Part shown: piece after piece, positions 30,697 to 38,602 of the stretch
Layout: every line of letters starts with the position of its first letter
Numbering within the stretch: position 1 is the stretch's first letter
NCBI GenBank assembly: GCA_002385745.1
Contig: DGEC01000063.1
Coordinates: forward strand, 1 to 39,958
Origin: Firmicutes bacterium UBA3936
GTDB taxonomy: Bacteria; Bacillota; Dethiobacteria; Dethiobacterales; Dethiobacteraceae
Direction of reading: 5' to 3'
DNA: 39,958 bases
Translations under genes and position numbers: made by a program
The notes under the pieces: generated by a model
What the model saw: only the letters and a program-made list of their open reading frames with translations
What the model was told of the DNA's origin: nothing
Database searches by the model: none

Positions 30697-33177
30697 TTAT
30701 TCTGCGGCCTCTGTCTTGTCTTTGCCGTCATCACTGCCGCTATTATCTTTGCTTTCCTTGCTGAAAACAAGCTTCTTATTTTTTGCATCCACGATTATGG
30801 TGTCATTTACAGTAAATTCTCCTCTTAGCATTTGTTCCGAAATTTCATCCTCTACTTTTTGCTGGATAACACGCCGCAGGGGACGGGCGCCGTATGTCGG
30901 GTCAAAGCCTTCAGCAGCCAGCAGTTTTTTGGCCTTTTCGGTAACTTTAATTCCGATACCGTACTCTGCCAGGCGGCCCTGCACTTCTGCCAGCATCAGA
31001 TTGACAATCTCTGAAAGATGTTCTTCTTCCAGAGCGTGGAAGACTATAATTTCATCGATGCGGTTGAGAAATTCAGGACGGAAGGTATACTTCAGTTCGC
31101 CAAGAATTGTATCTTTCATGTCTTCATAGTCTTTCTCACTGTTACCGGGCCGGAAGCCCAGGGAAGTCTGCTTTAACCTGCCGGCACCCACATTTGAAGT
31201 CATGATAATGACTGTGTTGCGGAAATCAACCGTCCGGCCTTTGCCGTCCGTCAGCCTGCCGTCTTCCAGCACCTGCAGCAGCACGTTGAACACTTCCGGG
31301 TGAGCCTTTTCAATTTCATCAAACAGAATAACCGAATAAGGCTTGCGCCGCACTTGTTCAGTCAGCTGACCGCCTTCATCATAACCCACATAACCGGGAG
31401 GCGATCCAATCAGGCGCGATGTGGTGTGTTTCTCCATATACTCTGACATGTCCAGACGGATTAAGGCATCCTCATCGCCAAAAAGACTTTCCGCCAGCGC
31501 TCTGGCCAACTCGGTTTTACCAACTCCGGTTGGTCCCAGAAAGATGAAGGAGCCAATCGGGCGCTTGGGGTCCTTCAGCCCTGCCCTGGAACGGCGGATT
31601 GCCCGTGATACGGCCTTAACCGCTTCAGACTGTCCGACAACCCGCTTATGCAGAATTTGCTCCATGTTCAGGAGGCGTTCCGTTTCCTCCTGGGCCAGCT
31701 GAGTGACAGGAATTCCTGTCCAGGCGGAAACAATTTGTGCTATATCTTCTTCCGTAACTGACTGGGTATCCTTCAACTTGCGCTGCTCCCAGTCTCTCTT
31801 GAGGTTTTCAAGCTCCTCCTTCAACTGCTGTTCTTTATCCCGCAGCTTTGCTGCCTGCTCAAATTCCTGGCTGCGAACCGCCGACTCTTTTTCCTGGCGC
31901 AGTGTCTCCAGGCGTTCTTCCATTTCTTTCAGGTCGGGCGGCGCAGTATATGCTTTCATCCGGACACGGGAAGCAGCCTCATCAATCAGGTCAATAGCTT
32001 TATCCGGCAAAAAGCGGTCGTTAATATAACGGGCACTGAGATTGACGGCAGCTTTTAAAGCCGCATCGGTAATTTTAACTCTGTGGTGGGCTTCATAGCG
32101 GTCCCGCAAGCCCTTTAAAATCTCCAGGGATTCTTCCTTGGTGGGTTCACCTACCATTATAGGCTGGAAGCGGCGCTCCAGGGCCGGATCCCGCTCAATA
32201 TGCTTGCGGTATTCGTCCAGGGTGGTAGCACCTATGGCTTGCAGTTCACCCCTTGCCAGGGCAGGTTTTAAAATATTGGAAGCATCAATTGCCCCTTCAG
32301 CGGCTCCGGCACCGATTATGGTGTGCATTTCATCGATAAAAACAATGACATTGCCTGCATTGCGCAGTTCTTCCATTATGTTTCTCAAACGTTCTTCAAA
32401 CTCTCCCCGGTATTTTGTCCCTGCCACTACTCCGGCCAGTTCAAGTGCCACTACCCGCTTGCCTTTCAGGTTTTCCGGGACATTCCCTTCATTGATTCGC
32501 TGCGCAAGGCCTTCAACAATGGCAGTTTTTCCAACTCCCGGGTCACCTATCAGGCAAGGGTTGTTTTTTGTCCGGCGGGACAAAATCTGGATAATGCGCT
32601 CGATTTCAGCTTCCCTGCCGATAACCGGATCAAGTTTGCCTTCCTTTGCCATCTTCGTCAGATCACGGCCAAACTGGTCTACTGTCGGCGTTGCCGTTCC
32701 CGCCTGTCCTTTACTTTCAGGCAGCGGTCCCTGGACACTGCCGAGCATGTCGAGGACGGCCTTACGCGCTTTAGCCAGGTCAACACCCAGATTGTTAAGG
32801 ACCTGTGCCGCTATTCCTTCGCCCTCTCTGATCAGCCCAAGCAGCAAGTGTTCCGTGCCCACGTAATTATGGCCGAGATTTTGTCCTTCTTCAATGGCCA
32901 GTTCAATCACCTTTTTTACCCGTGGTGTATAACTTATACTTTGTGAAACAAGCTGTGCATTGCCCCTGCCAATTAATTTCTCTATTTCCATCCGGATTCT
33001 GTTCAAATCCACACCCATGGAAATCAGTACCTTGGCGGCAATGCCTCCTCCTTCACGCACCAATCCCAACAGAATATGCTCCGTACCTATAACATTATGG
33101 TTAAAGCTTTTTGCTTCCTCCTGGGCAAGAAGAAATACTTTTTGCACTCTCTGTGTAAAACGTCCAAACATATACAT
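30697..33177 (-). CDS. clpC: ATP-dependent Clp protease ATPase subunit ClpC
   Basis: ClpC is the AAA+ unfoldase that works with ClpP and adaptors such as McsB or MecA. The 826-residue protein has a double N-terminal Clp repeat (ALKRFTQ-like opening FGRFTQRVQKVFLLAQEEA), the first AAA module (Walker A GDPGVGKT, Walker B FIDEMH), a middle coiled-coil/UVR segment (QEFEQAAKLRDKEQQLKEEL), and the second AAA module (GPTGVGKTELARALAE, then LFDEIEKAH), ending in a C-terminal D2 domain. The ATG at 33177 lies eight bases after AAGGAGG; the GTG at 33186 overlaps that ribosome binding site. It is the last gene of the ctsR operon and ends at a strong terminator. The C-terminal tail is acidic. Confidence 0.97.
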   Translation of the reverse strand: MYMFGRFTQRVQKVFLLAQEEAKSFNHNVIGTEHILLGLVREGGGIAAKVLISMGVDLNRIRMEIEKLIGRGNAQLVSQSISYTPRVKKVIELAIEEGQNLGHNYVGTEHLLLGLIREGEGIAAQVLNNLGVDLAKARKAVLDMLGSVQGPLPESKGQAGTATPTVDQFGRDLTKMAKEGKLDPVIGREAEIERIIQILSRRTKNNPCLIGDPGVGKTAIVEGLAQRINEGNVPENLKGKRVVALELAGVVAGTKYRGEFEERLRNIMEELRNAGNVIVFIDEMHTIIGAGAAEGAIDASNILKPALARGELQAIGATTLDEYRKHIERDPALERRFQPIMVGEPTKEESLEILKGLRDRYEAHHRVKITDAALKAAVNLSARYINDRFLPDKAIDLIDEAASRVRMKAYTAPPDLKEMEERLETLRQEKESAVRSQEFEQAAKLRDKEQQLKEELENLKRDWEQRKLKDTQSVTEEDIAQIVSAWTGIPVTQLAQEETERLLNMEQILHKRVVGQSEAVKAVSRAIRRSRAGLKDPKRPIGSFIFLGPTGVGKTELARALAESLFGDEDALIRLDMSEYMEKHTTSRLIGSPPGYVGYDEGGQLTEQVRRKPYSVILFDEIEKAHPEVFNVLLQVLEDGRLTDGKGRTVDFRNTVIIMTSNVGAGRLKQTSLGFRPGNSEKDYEDMKDTILGELKYTFRPEFLNRIDEIIVFHALEEEHLSEIVNLMLAEVQGRLAEYGIGIKVTEKAKKLLAAEGFDPTYGARPLRRVIQQKVEDEISEQMLRGEFTVNDTIIVDAKNKKLVFSKESKDNSGSDDGKDKTEAAE

Positions 33178-33207
33178 TAATTGCACCTCCTTAAATATTT
33201 TAAAGCA

Positions 33208-34257
33208 CTAGGCCAGGTATTGCCTCATCAGTTTTGCTCTTTCCCTGTCTCTCTCAAAAACATCCAAAGTTTTGCCGGTAAGCAGCTGTAAATTGGCAGG
33301 CCGCTGCAAAACCAAAAGTTCTTTTAAAGCCAGCCCCTTCTTGTCCTCAATAAGTCCAAGGTCAATCCCCAGGCGGACATCGGAAAGAAGTTGCATGCCT
33401 TCCTGCGAGGACATCAGATGGGCATGCTTGAGGATGCCGAAAGAGCGGTTAACACGGTCGGCAATCTGATCCCGGCTTTCGTTTAAAAGTATTTGCCGGG
33501 CCTGAAGCTCTTGTTCAACGATTTGTTTTGTTACGCCAAAAAGGTTTTTAATAATATCTTCGTCGCTCTGCCCAAGGGTAATCTGGTTTGATATTTGCAC
33601 AAGATTACCGGTTATCTCCGAGCCTTCTCCGTACATGCCCCGGACCGCCAGGCCAACCTGGGCAATGGCCGACAGGACCCTGTTCAGGCGCTTCGTAAGG
33701 TTCAAGGCAGGCAGATGTACCATTACTGAAGCCCGCAGCCCCGTACCTACGTTTGTCGGACAGACAGTCAGGTAGCCCAACTGTTCATCAAAGGCATAAT
33801 CAAGCGCTTCTTCAAACAAATTATCATAATGGTCAGCCATCTTCCAGGCACTCTCAAGCTGCAGACCGGGAAGCAGGCATTGAAAGCGCAGGTGGTCTTC
33901 TTCATTTATCATAATGCTTAAAGATTCATCTTCCCTCAACAAGACGGCAGAGTTATGGTCTTCTTTGAGCAAAGCCGGGCTAATCAGGTGCCTTTCAAGC
34001 AATGCCTGTCTTTCGAGGGGAGTCAGTTCACTGACGGCATAATAATGAATATCAGCAAACACATCCGGTTTTTCCTGCAACAGCCCGCGAACCTGCTTTG
34101 CAACCTCGGCGGTTTGGCTGTCGGAAGCCAGGTAAGGAAAGGGAATGTTCCTTAAATTGCGGGCAAGGCGGATACGACTGCTGAGAACGACTTCGCTGTC
34201 AGGTCCCGTGTTTTCCAGCCACTTGCTGACAACCCCGGCTTTAATTCTTTGCCTCAT
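33208..34257 (-). CDS. mcsB: Protein-arginine kinase McsB
   Basis: McsB phosphorylates arginines, marking proteins for ClpCP and inactivating CtsR. It belongs to the guanidino kinase family. The 349-residue protein has VVLSSRIRLARNLRN, the nucleotide-site motif NEEDHLR, and VCPTNVGTGLRASVMVHLP with the conserved active-site Cys, followed by the LVQISNQITLGQSDEDI segment. The ATG at 34257 (after GGTGGTGAAG) is preferred to the ATG at 34344, which would add 29 basic residues inside mcsA. With this start it overlaps mcsA by 17 bases and is translationally coupled. It lies between mcsA and clpC, the standard order. Confidence 0.96.
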   Translation of the reverse strand: MRQRIKAGVVSKWLENTGPDSEVVLSSRIRLARNLRNIPFPYLASDSQTAEVAKQVRGLLQEKPDVFADIHYYAVSELTPLERQALLERHLISPALLKEDHNSAVLLREDESLSIMINEEDHLRFQCLLPGLQLESAWKMADHYDNLFEEALDYAFDEQLGYLTVCPTNVGTGLRASVMVHLPALNLTKRLNRVLSAIAQVGLAVRGMYGEGSEITGNLVQISNQITLGQSDEDIIKNLFGVTKQIVEQELQARQILLNESRDQIADRVNRSFGILKHAHLMSSQEGMQLLSDVRLGIDLGLIEDKKGLALKELLVLQRPANLQLLTGKTLDVFERDRERAKLMRQYLA

Positions 34258-34783
34258 AATCTTCACCACCATTCTGTACTTCTTTTTCCAACCGGCGTAT
34301 TTCATCACGGACCTGTGCCGCTTTTTCAAATTCCTCTCTTTCAACCAGCTGCTGTAATTTTCTCCGTAAATTCTCTAGATTACGGCGCAGTTGAACTGTG
34401 CTGTCTGCTCTTTTCGGGATTTTGCCCACATGCCGGGCTGACCCGTGAAGGCGCCGCAGCAGCGGAAACAGGTAGTCACTGAAAGCGGTGTAACAGTTGC
34501 TGCAGCCAAAACGGCCAATCTGCCTGAACTGGGTATATGTCAGGCTGCAGTTGTCACACTGTATCTTTGTTGTTGGGTAATCCACAGGCTGGGCTTCCGT
34601 CTGGGTTTCCATATTTAACAAGCCGGAAAGCAGGCTCTGCAGGGAAAAGGGCGGATAATCAAAATTAAATTCCTCCTTTTCCCGGGCGCACTGCTCGCAC
34701 AGGTGCCAAACCTGTTTTTCATTATTGATTATTTTTGTTAAATGTACCGTAGCCGGCCTTTTTTGACATTCCTGACAAAGCAA
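34241..34783 (-). CDS. mcsA: McsA, zinc-binding activator of McsB
   Basis: McsA stimulates the kinase McsB and modulates CtsR. The 180-residue protein has four CXXC groups (LCQECQKRP near the N-terminus, HLCEQCAREK, IQCDNCSLTY and FGCSNCYTAF) forming two zinc sites, and a C-terminal UVR domain (EFEKAAQVRDEIRRLEKEVQ). I chose the TTG at 34783, eight bases after ACAGGAGG, which gives the normal family start MLCQECQ. The ATG at 34813 would lie inside the end of ctsR. It begins 16 bases after the ctsR stop. Confidence 0.95.
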   Translation of the reverse strand: MLCQECQKRPATVHLTKIINNEKQVWHLCEQCAREKEEFNFDYPPFSLQSLLSGLLNMETQTEAQPVDYPTTKIQCDNCSLTYTQFRQIGRFGCSNCYTAFSDYLFPLLRRLHGSARHVGKIPKRADSTVQLRRNLENLRRKLQQLVEREEFEKAAQVRDEIRRLEKEVQNGGEDYEAKN

Positions 34784-34799
34784 TGCAAACACCTCCTGT

Positions 34800-35252
34800 T
34801 TAAGAATCTTCAAGCAAGACCTTTAGCATACAAACCAGCATTTCCGCATGGTTAGCCTGATCATCGAAAAACTCGGAATTTAAGACAGCTTTCATCAGCC
34901 TGTTTTCCCGCCGCGTAATCAGCCGGGATTCCATTAAACGGGTGACAAAATCAAGGGCCTCATCTTTATTAACTTCGCTGTTCAACTCACTTAACATTTC
35001 CATTATCTGCACCACTTTATCGCGGTTTAAGTCCAGGCGCCTGATTCTGATAAAACCACCGCCGCCCCTCCTGCTTTCCACCAGATATCCAAGTTCAGTC
35101 GTAAAGCGGGTTGAAAGCACGTAATTAATCTGGGAGGGCACACATCGAAACCGCTCGGCAAGCTCCTTCCTTTGAAGAACCAGTGTGGAGTTGGGGCTTG
35201 CCGCAAGCAACCTCTTAATATATGCTTCAATCCTGTTGGCTAAACTACTCAT
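34800..35252 (-). CDS. ctsR: Transcriptional repressor CtsR
   Basis: CtsR is the class III heat-shock repressor of clp genes. The 150-residue protein has the winged helix-turn-helix near residues 20-60 (ELAERFRCVPSQINYVLSTR) with the family's GYLVESRRGGGGFIRI glycine-rich wing near 60-76, and a C-terminal dimer domain. The ATG at 35252 follows GGAG at a spacing of eight; an upstream GTG at 35261 is less well placed. It heads ctsR-mcsA-mcsB-clpC. The operator overlapping its promoter shows that it represses its own operon, and heat would release it directly or through McsB. Confidence 0.97.
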   Translation of the reverse strand: MSSLANRIEAYIKRLLAASPNSTLVLQRKELAERFRCVPSQINYVLSTRFTTELGYLVESRRGGGGFIRIRRLDLNRDKVVQIMEMLSELNSEVNKDEALDFVTRLMESRLITRRENRLMKAVLNSEFFDDQANHAEMLVCMLKVLLEDS

Positions 35253-35266
35253 AGGCACCACTCCAA

Positions 35267-35283
35267 ACTGACCTTTCCTGACT
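35267..35283 (-). promoter_or_regulatory. CtsR operator (tandem heptad)
   Basis: The minus strand reads AGTCAGG-AAA-GGTCAGT, two direct heptads separated by three bases, matching the CtsR consensus (A/G)GTCAAA-NAN-(A/G)GTCAAA with changes only at the heptad ends. It lies 14 bases before the ctsR start, just after the -10, where binding would occlude transcription. Confidence 0.85.
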
Positions 35284-35289
35284 AATTAT

Positions 35290-35318
35290 AGTATAACCAG
35301 CATATACCCCTATAGCAA
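35290..35318 (-). promoter_or_regulatory. Promoter of the ctsR operon
   Basis: On the minus strand TTGCTA (35313-35318) and TATACT (35290-35295) are separated by exactly 17 bases, matching sigma-A at four and five of six positions. The CtsR operator begins seven bases downstream of the -10. From here to 35395, about 75 bases of AT-rich sequence separate it from the divergent promoter, with nothing else assigned. Confidence 0.75.
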
Positions 35319-35395
35319 ACCTGCTGGCAGTCGATTGTCAGGCAAATTTGTCCTTTTTTGACTATTGTTATTATTATGCTCTGTCCTGCGCTTTT

Positions 35396-35423
35396 TTTAC
35401 AATATTTTTGCAAAATCTATACT
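35396..35423 (+). promoter_or_regulatory. Sigma-A type promoter of the small basic protein gene
   Basis: TTTACA (35396-35401) and TATACT (35418-35423), 16 bases apart, each match the consensus at five of six positions. The promoter is divergent from the ctsR promoter and gives a leader of about 120 bases before the coding start. Confidence 0.6.
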
Positions 35424-35549
35424 TCCGGCATTTAGTATGATTTAGTCCGCTTTTGCTGCATCCTATCTGCTTGTTTGTTCCAGTATAAACGGGCTTTAGC
35501 TGCAAAAACTATTTGTGCAGCCAAAAAGGAAAAGGAGTTGATCGGCATA

Positions 35550-35729
35550 GTGGCTTCCAAAAACAAGAATTCAAAAAAGAAAAGTACAGGTAAAAACGTA
35601 AACTTGAACAATAAAAACAATAATAGAAATAATTTAACAGACAGCGTGGAATTTGCCGATGAAAACCTTGCCGATTTCAACAAAAAGAGGAAAAACAAAG
35701 TTAACCGCAATAAAGGCGACGGCTGCTGA
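35550..35729 (+). CDS. Small Lys/Asn-rich basic protein (59 residues, possibly spore-associated)
   Basis: The only plus-strand gene I accept. The predicted product is extremely rich in Lys and Asn (ASKNKNSKKKSTGKNVNLNN near the start), with an acidic island VEFADENLAD, then KKRKNKVNRNKGDG, ending in Cys. The VEF-acidic block recalls YfhD-type and other small spore proteins of Bacillus, but this is a composition-level resemblance only. The start is GTG, 12 bases after AAAGGAG; an in-frame TTG at 35538 is an alternative. A divergent promoter upstream and a terminator directly after the stop support a real transcript. Its function is unknown. Confidence 0.55.
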   Translation: MASKNKNSKKKSTGKNVNLNNKNNNRNNLTDSVEFADENLADFNKKRKNKVNRNKGDGC

Positions 35730-35749
35730 GGAAACGGATGTCCGTTTCC
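35730..35749 (+). repeat. Perfect inverted repeat after the small basic gene
   Basis: GGAAACGGA and its exact complement are separated by two bases, starting on the base after the stop codon. It forms a 9-bp hairpin standing immediately before the terminator. It may protect the transcript's 3' end or be a protein site; no T-run follows it. Confidence 0.6.
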
Positions 35750-35779
35750 AAGGCCAGGCTTCTAATCCTGGCCTTTTTT
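35750..35779 (+). terminator. Terminator between the small basic gene and the NHEJ operon
   Basis: A 9-bp stem, AAGGCCAGG with CCTGGCCTT, is followed on the plus strand by six T. It ends the plus-strand gene and overlaps the last codons and stop of the convergent LigD polymerase gene, for which it lacks a T-run. Confidence 0.85.
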
Positions 35780-36676
35780 CTTTGCTGCTTTATGCAGTAA
35801 CCGGGGCATGAGCTGCCCCTCTTTGATTACCGGCAAAAAAATATCACCCTTTTCATTAAGGCGCTGCCTGATATTTAGCATTGTAAAACTTTGCGGGGTA
35901 AAGCTCTGTGAAAGCACTTCCTCCCATGTTACAGGGGTGGAAACTTGCGCCTGCTGTACCGGGCGAACGGTATAAGGCGCATTGATTGTCTGACCCTGCA
36001 AATTCTGAAGATAATCAAGATATACTGCAAGACCGCGTTTTTTAACCGTTCTTTCCATGGTTGTCAGGCGCGGCGCCCTGCGATGGACCTGCAGGCAAAG
36101 ATATTCAAACATCCCCTTTACCTGCTCATAAGTATAGCGGGGCTTAAGCGGCAAAAATATCTGCAGACCTGTAGCTCCCGATGTTTTGGGATAACCGTTT
36201 AAACCCTGCTCATCCAGTATTTCTTTAACAAAGGCCGCAGTTTCCAAAACGGCGGAAAATGGTACTCCCGGCTGGGGATCCAGGTCAATTACTCCCCAGT
36301 CGGGAAAATTTAGGCTGTGAATACGGGAATGCCAGGGATGAAATACCATACATGCCAGATTCACCAAATAGACAAGTGTTTCCAGGTTATTAACCAGAAT
36401 GTAGTTTATTATTTTCTTTCCTCTGGAAACAGGGAAGGTTTGAATCCAGGAGGGAGCAAAGGAAGGTACATTTTTCTGATAAAACTGTTTTCCGTCAATC
36501 CCGTCAGGCAGGCGCTGAAAGCTGCAGGGCCTGTCCCTAAGGTACGGCAGCAGATAAGGAGAAATGTCTATGTAAAACTGCAAAAGGTCATGCTTTGTCA
36601 GGCCCGTCTCCGGCCAGAACACTTTATCCAGATTGCTAAGATTTACCTGCCTATTATTTATTTGCAAAACAGGCAA
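35762..36676 (-). CDS. ligD-pol: NHEJ DNA polymerase/primase (LigD polymerase domain)
   Basis: A stand-alone AEP-type polymerase of the LigD family, 304 residues. It contains NLDKVFWPETGLTKHDLLQF near the start, RPDG-like QRLPDGIDGKQFYQK, the catalytic WGVIDLDPQPG with two Asp near the middle, KTSGATGLQIFLPL, and the family tail TPVTWEEV. It would fill gaps with ribo- or deoxynucleotides at ends held by Ku. I prefer TTG at 36676, which lies seven bases after a near-perfect GGAAGTGA ribosome binding site, over ATG at 36715, which overlaps the ligase gene by 20 bases and lacks a ribosome binding site; the start remains uncertain. It is the third gene of ku-ligase-polymerase. Confidence 0.88.
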   Translation of the reverse strand: MPVLQINNRQVNLSNLDKVFWPETGLTKHDLLQFYIDISPYLLPYLRDRPCSFQRLPDGIDGKQFYQKNVPSFAPSWIQTFPVSRGKKIINYILVNNLETLVYLVNLACMVFHPWHSRIHSLNFPDWGVIDLDPQPGVPFSAVLETAAFVKEILDEQGLNGYPKTSGATGLQIFLPLKPRYTYEQVKGMFEYLCLQVHRRAPRLTTMERTVKKRGLAVYLDYLQNLQGQTINAPYTVRPVQQAQVSTPVTWEEVLSQSFTPQSFTMLNIRQRLNEKGDIFLPVIKEGQLMPRLLHKAAKKKGQD

Positions 36677-36695
36677 AACTTCACTTCCCTTTAGT

Positions 36696-37634
36696 TTACG
36701 AGAGGACACACTCATCAGGCTTGTCTTTGGTAAAACCGATAAACACGGGTTGGCGCATGCGCAAATCCTCTGTCCATTCAGCAAACTCAACAAGAGCGGT
36801 TAAAGAAGGTTTTGCCCAGATTCTGTCCCTGCCAAAAGCAGCTCCGGCAAAGGGCGGCTCGGAAACCTTGTTCTTCTGCAGATAAGGTATTAAAAGAGAA
36901 AAATCCCTTTCAGACAGGCCGGAAGCCACACTTCCCAGATAAACAGGCTTCCCCTGGCGGAAAGCTCCCACAAGCAGCGCACTGGGACGGCCGTTTTTTA
37001 CAGTATATCCCCCAATGACAACAAGCTGCCGCCGGCGGATTTTTATTTTTAACCAGTCCCGGCTTTTTTTGCCGCTTTTGTAAAGGCTGTTTTCTTTTTT
37101 TGCCACAATGCCCTCCAACTCTTTTTCAGCAACTGCCGTATACAGCGCCTCTCCGTCTGCGAAATTCTCCACTTGCCTAACAATATCACTTTCATCCAGA
37201 CAATCATGCAGCAGTTCCTGCCTTTTTTTCAGGGGAAAGGATGTCAGGTCCTGCCCGTTGAGCCATAGCAAATCAAAAACAAGGTAAAAAACAGGTATCT
37301 TCCCGGACAGTTTCCCACGGCCGCCGAAACGCTCCGGGTTGATTAAATCCCTCTCCAGTACCAGCGGAAAATTAGGCTTGCCGTTTTTAAAGGCCACAAG
37401 CTCACCATCCAAAACGGCACTGCCTCGGACCAGCTGCAAAAGGCTTGCAAGTTCAGGGTAATGCTGTGTTCTGTCCTTTAATTTCCGGTTATGCAACATT
37501 ACCCGGCCGTCGCCCACATGGGCTATAATCCGCACTCCATCCCATTTAACCTGGTAAAGATAACCTTGACCTGCGGGAACGGCATCCGCCTTTACAGGTT
37601 CCATAGGCAGCAGACGTTTAAAAAGCATGCTCAT
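36696..37634 (-). CDS. ligD-lig: ATP-dependent DNA ligase (LigD ligase domain)
   Basis: A 312-residue stand-alone ATP ligase of the LigD type. Motif I is YQVKWDGVR with the adenylated Lys near residue 29, followed by VLDGELVAF (motif III), VFDLLWLNG (IIIa), LEGIVAKK (IV) and RDWLKIKIRR (V), then an OB-fold domain (VIGGYTVKNGRPSALLVGAF). It seals double-strand breaks during non-homologous end joining. The ATG overlaps the ku stop by four bases (ATGA). There is no polymerase or phosphoesterase domain in this polypeptide: the polymerase is encoded separately downstream and no phosphoesterase is present in the operon. Confidence 0.93.
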   Translation of the reverse strand: MSMLFKRLLPMEPVKADAVPAGQGYLYQVKWDGVRIIAHVGDGRVMLHNRKLKDRTQHYPELASLLQLVRGSAVLDGELVAFKNGKPNFPLVLERDLINPERFGGRGKLSGKIPVFYLVFDLLWLNGQDLTSFPLKKRQELLHDCLDESDIVRQVENFADGEALYTAVAEKELEGIVAKKENSLYKSGKKSRDWLKIKIRRRQLVVIGGYTVKNGRPSALLVGAFRQGKPVYLGSVASGLSERDFSLLIPYLQKNKVSEPPFAGAAFGRDRIWAKPSLTALVEFAEWTEDLRMRQPVFIGFTKDKPDECVLS

Positions 37635-38458
37635 TCACCGGCAGCCTTTTTCCGTTTTCTCTTGCTCTTTTTCTCACTTTTGTCAGCAGTCTTTTTGGCC
37701 ATTTCCACTGACGCTTTCAAGGCATCCATTAAATCAACAACTTTCCCCTGCTGCGGCATCTCCGGCACGGCAATTTGTTCTCCGGCAATTTTAGCCTGAA
37801 TCATTTCCAGCAGCTGCTTGCGGTAGGTATCTTCATACTTTTGCGGGTTGAAGTCAGTCGCCAGGTTTTCAATCAGTTCACAAGCCATTTTCATTTCTTT
37901 ATCGTTTACTTTTACTTCCCTTTCAAAACCCGGCAGCTGATTGGGGTTTCTGATTTCATCGGGATAAAAAATAGTCTCCAGAACCAGCAAGTTCCGGTAC
38001 CCCCTGATTACTGCAAGGGATTCCTTAGTTCGGATAATTATCTTGGCCACGGCAATTTTTCCCGTTTCCTCCATGGCCAGACGCAGCAGAGCATAGGCCT
38101 TTTCTCCTGCCTCAGCCGGGGCCAGGTAATAGCTTTTGTCAAAATAAACCGGATCTATTTCCTGTAAAGCCACAAAATCCATTATGTCAATTGTTTTTGT
38201 CTGTTCATCAGGCACTCTTTCCAGGTCTTCTTCATTGATAATCACAAAACGGCCTTTCTCATATTCATAGCCCCGTACAATTTCTTCCTGCGGTACTTCT
38301 TTTCCACAGGCAACACATATTTTTTTGTACTGCAGCGGTGCCTGACAGGACCGGTGCAAATAGCGAAATTTTACATCTTTGTGTTCCGTAGCCGGAAAAA
38401 GTTTGACAGGGATGCTGACCAGCCCAAAGCTGACGGCACCTTTCCAAATGGTTCTCAT
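37631..38458 (-). CDS. ku: Non-homologous end joining protein Ku
   Basis: Ku is a homodimeric ring that binds DNA ends and recruits LigD-type enzymes. The 275-residue protein begins MRTIWKGAVSFGLVSIPVKL, typical of bacterial Ku, and continues with CHRS-like LHRSCQAPLQYKKIC plus ACGKEVP, VRGYEYEKGRFVII, and FYPDEIRN. The C-terminal tail after residue 250 is Lys-rich (SEKKSKRKRKKAAGE), as in the DNA-binding extension of bacterial Ku. The ATG follows GGGAGGACAGAC. It is the first gene of ku-ligase-polymerase. The upstream 100 bases hold the trxA terminator and a TATACT without a clear -35; no sporulation sigma site fits. Confidence 0.96.
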   Translation of the reverse strand: MRTIWKGAVSFGLVSIPVKLFPATEHKDVKFRYLHRSCQAPLQYKKICVACGKEVPQEEIVRGYEYEKGRFVIINEEDLERVPDEQTKTIDIMDFVALQEIDPVYFDKSYYLAPAEAGEKAYALLRLAMEETGKIAVAKIIIRTKESLAVIRGYRNLLVLETIFYPDEIRNPNQLPGFEREVKVNDKEMKMACELIENLATDFNPQKYEDTYRKQLLEMIQAKIAGEQIAVPEMPQQGKVVDLMDALKASVEMAKKTADKSEKKSKRKRKKAAGE

Positions 38459-38562
38459 GTCTGTCCTCCCTGTTTTTCTTTAGTTTAATACCGGGAGGAG
38501 AAGTATATACCCCAAAAGTGCGCAGTGCTTGTGTTTCCCGCAACAAAAACCGCTCCCTGACA

Positions 38563-38593
38563 GAAAAAGGGCTGCAACTTTTTCTGCAGCCCT
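38563..38593 (-). terminator. Rho-independent terminator of trxB-trxA
   Basis: A 9-bp perfect stem, AGGGCTGCA with TGCAGCCCT (arms 38585-38593 and 38568-38576), lies nine bases after the trxA stop and is followed on the minus strand by a run of T. It separates the thioredoxin genes from ku. Confidence 0.9.
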
Positions 38594-38602
38594 CTTTTCA
38601 TC

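Noticed and set aside
38459..38562. Sporulation sigma-G promoter before ku, expected from Bacillus
   Set aside because: A GTATA and a GGTATTA are present but only 13 bases apart and the -10 matches poorly.
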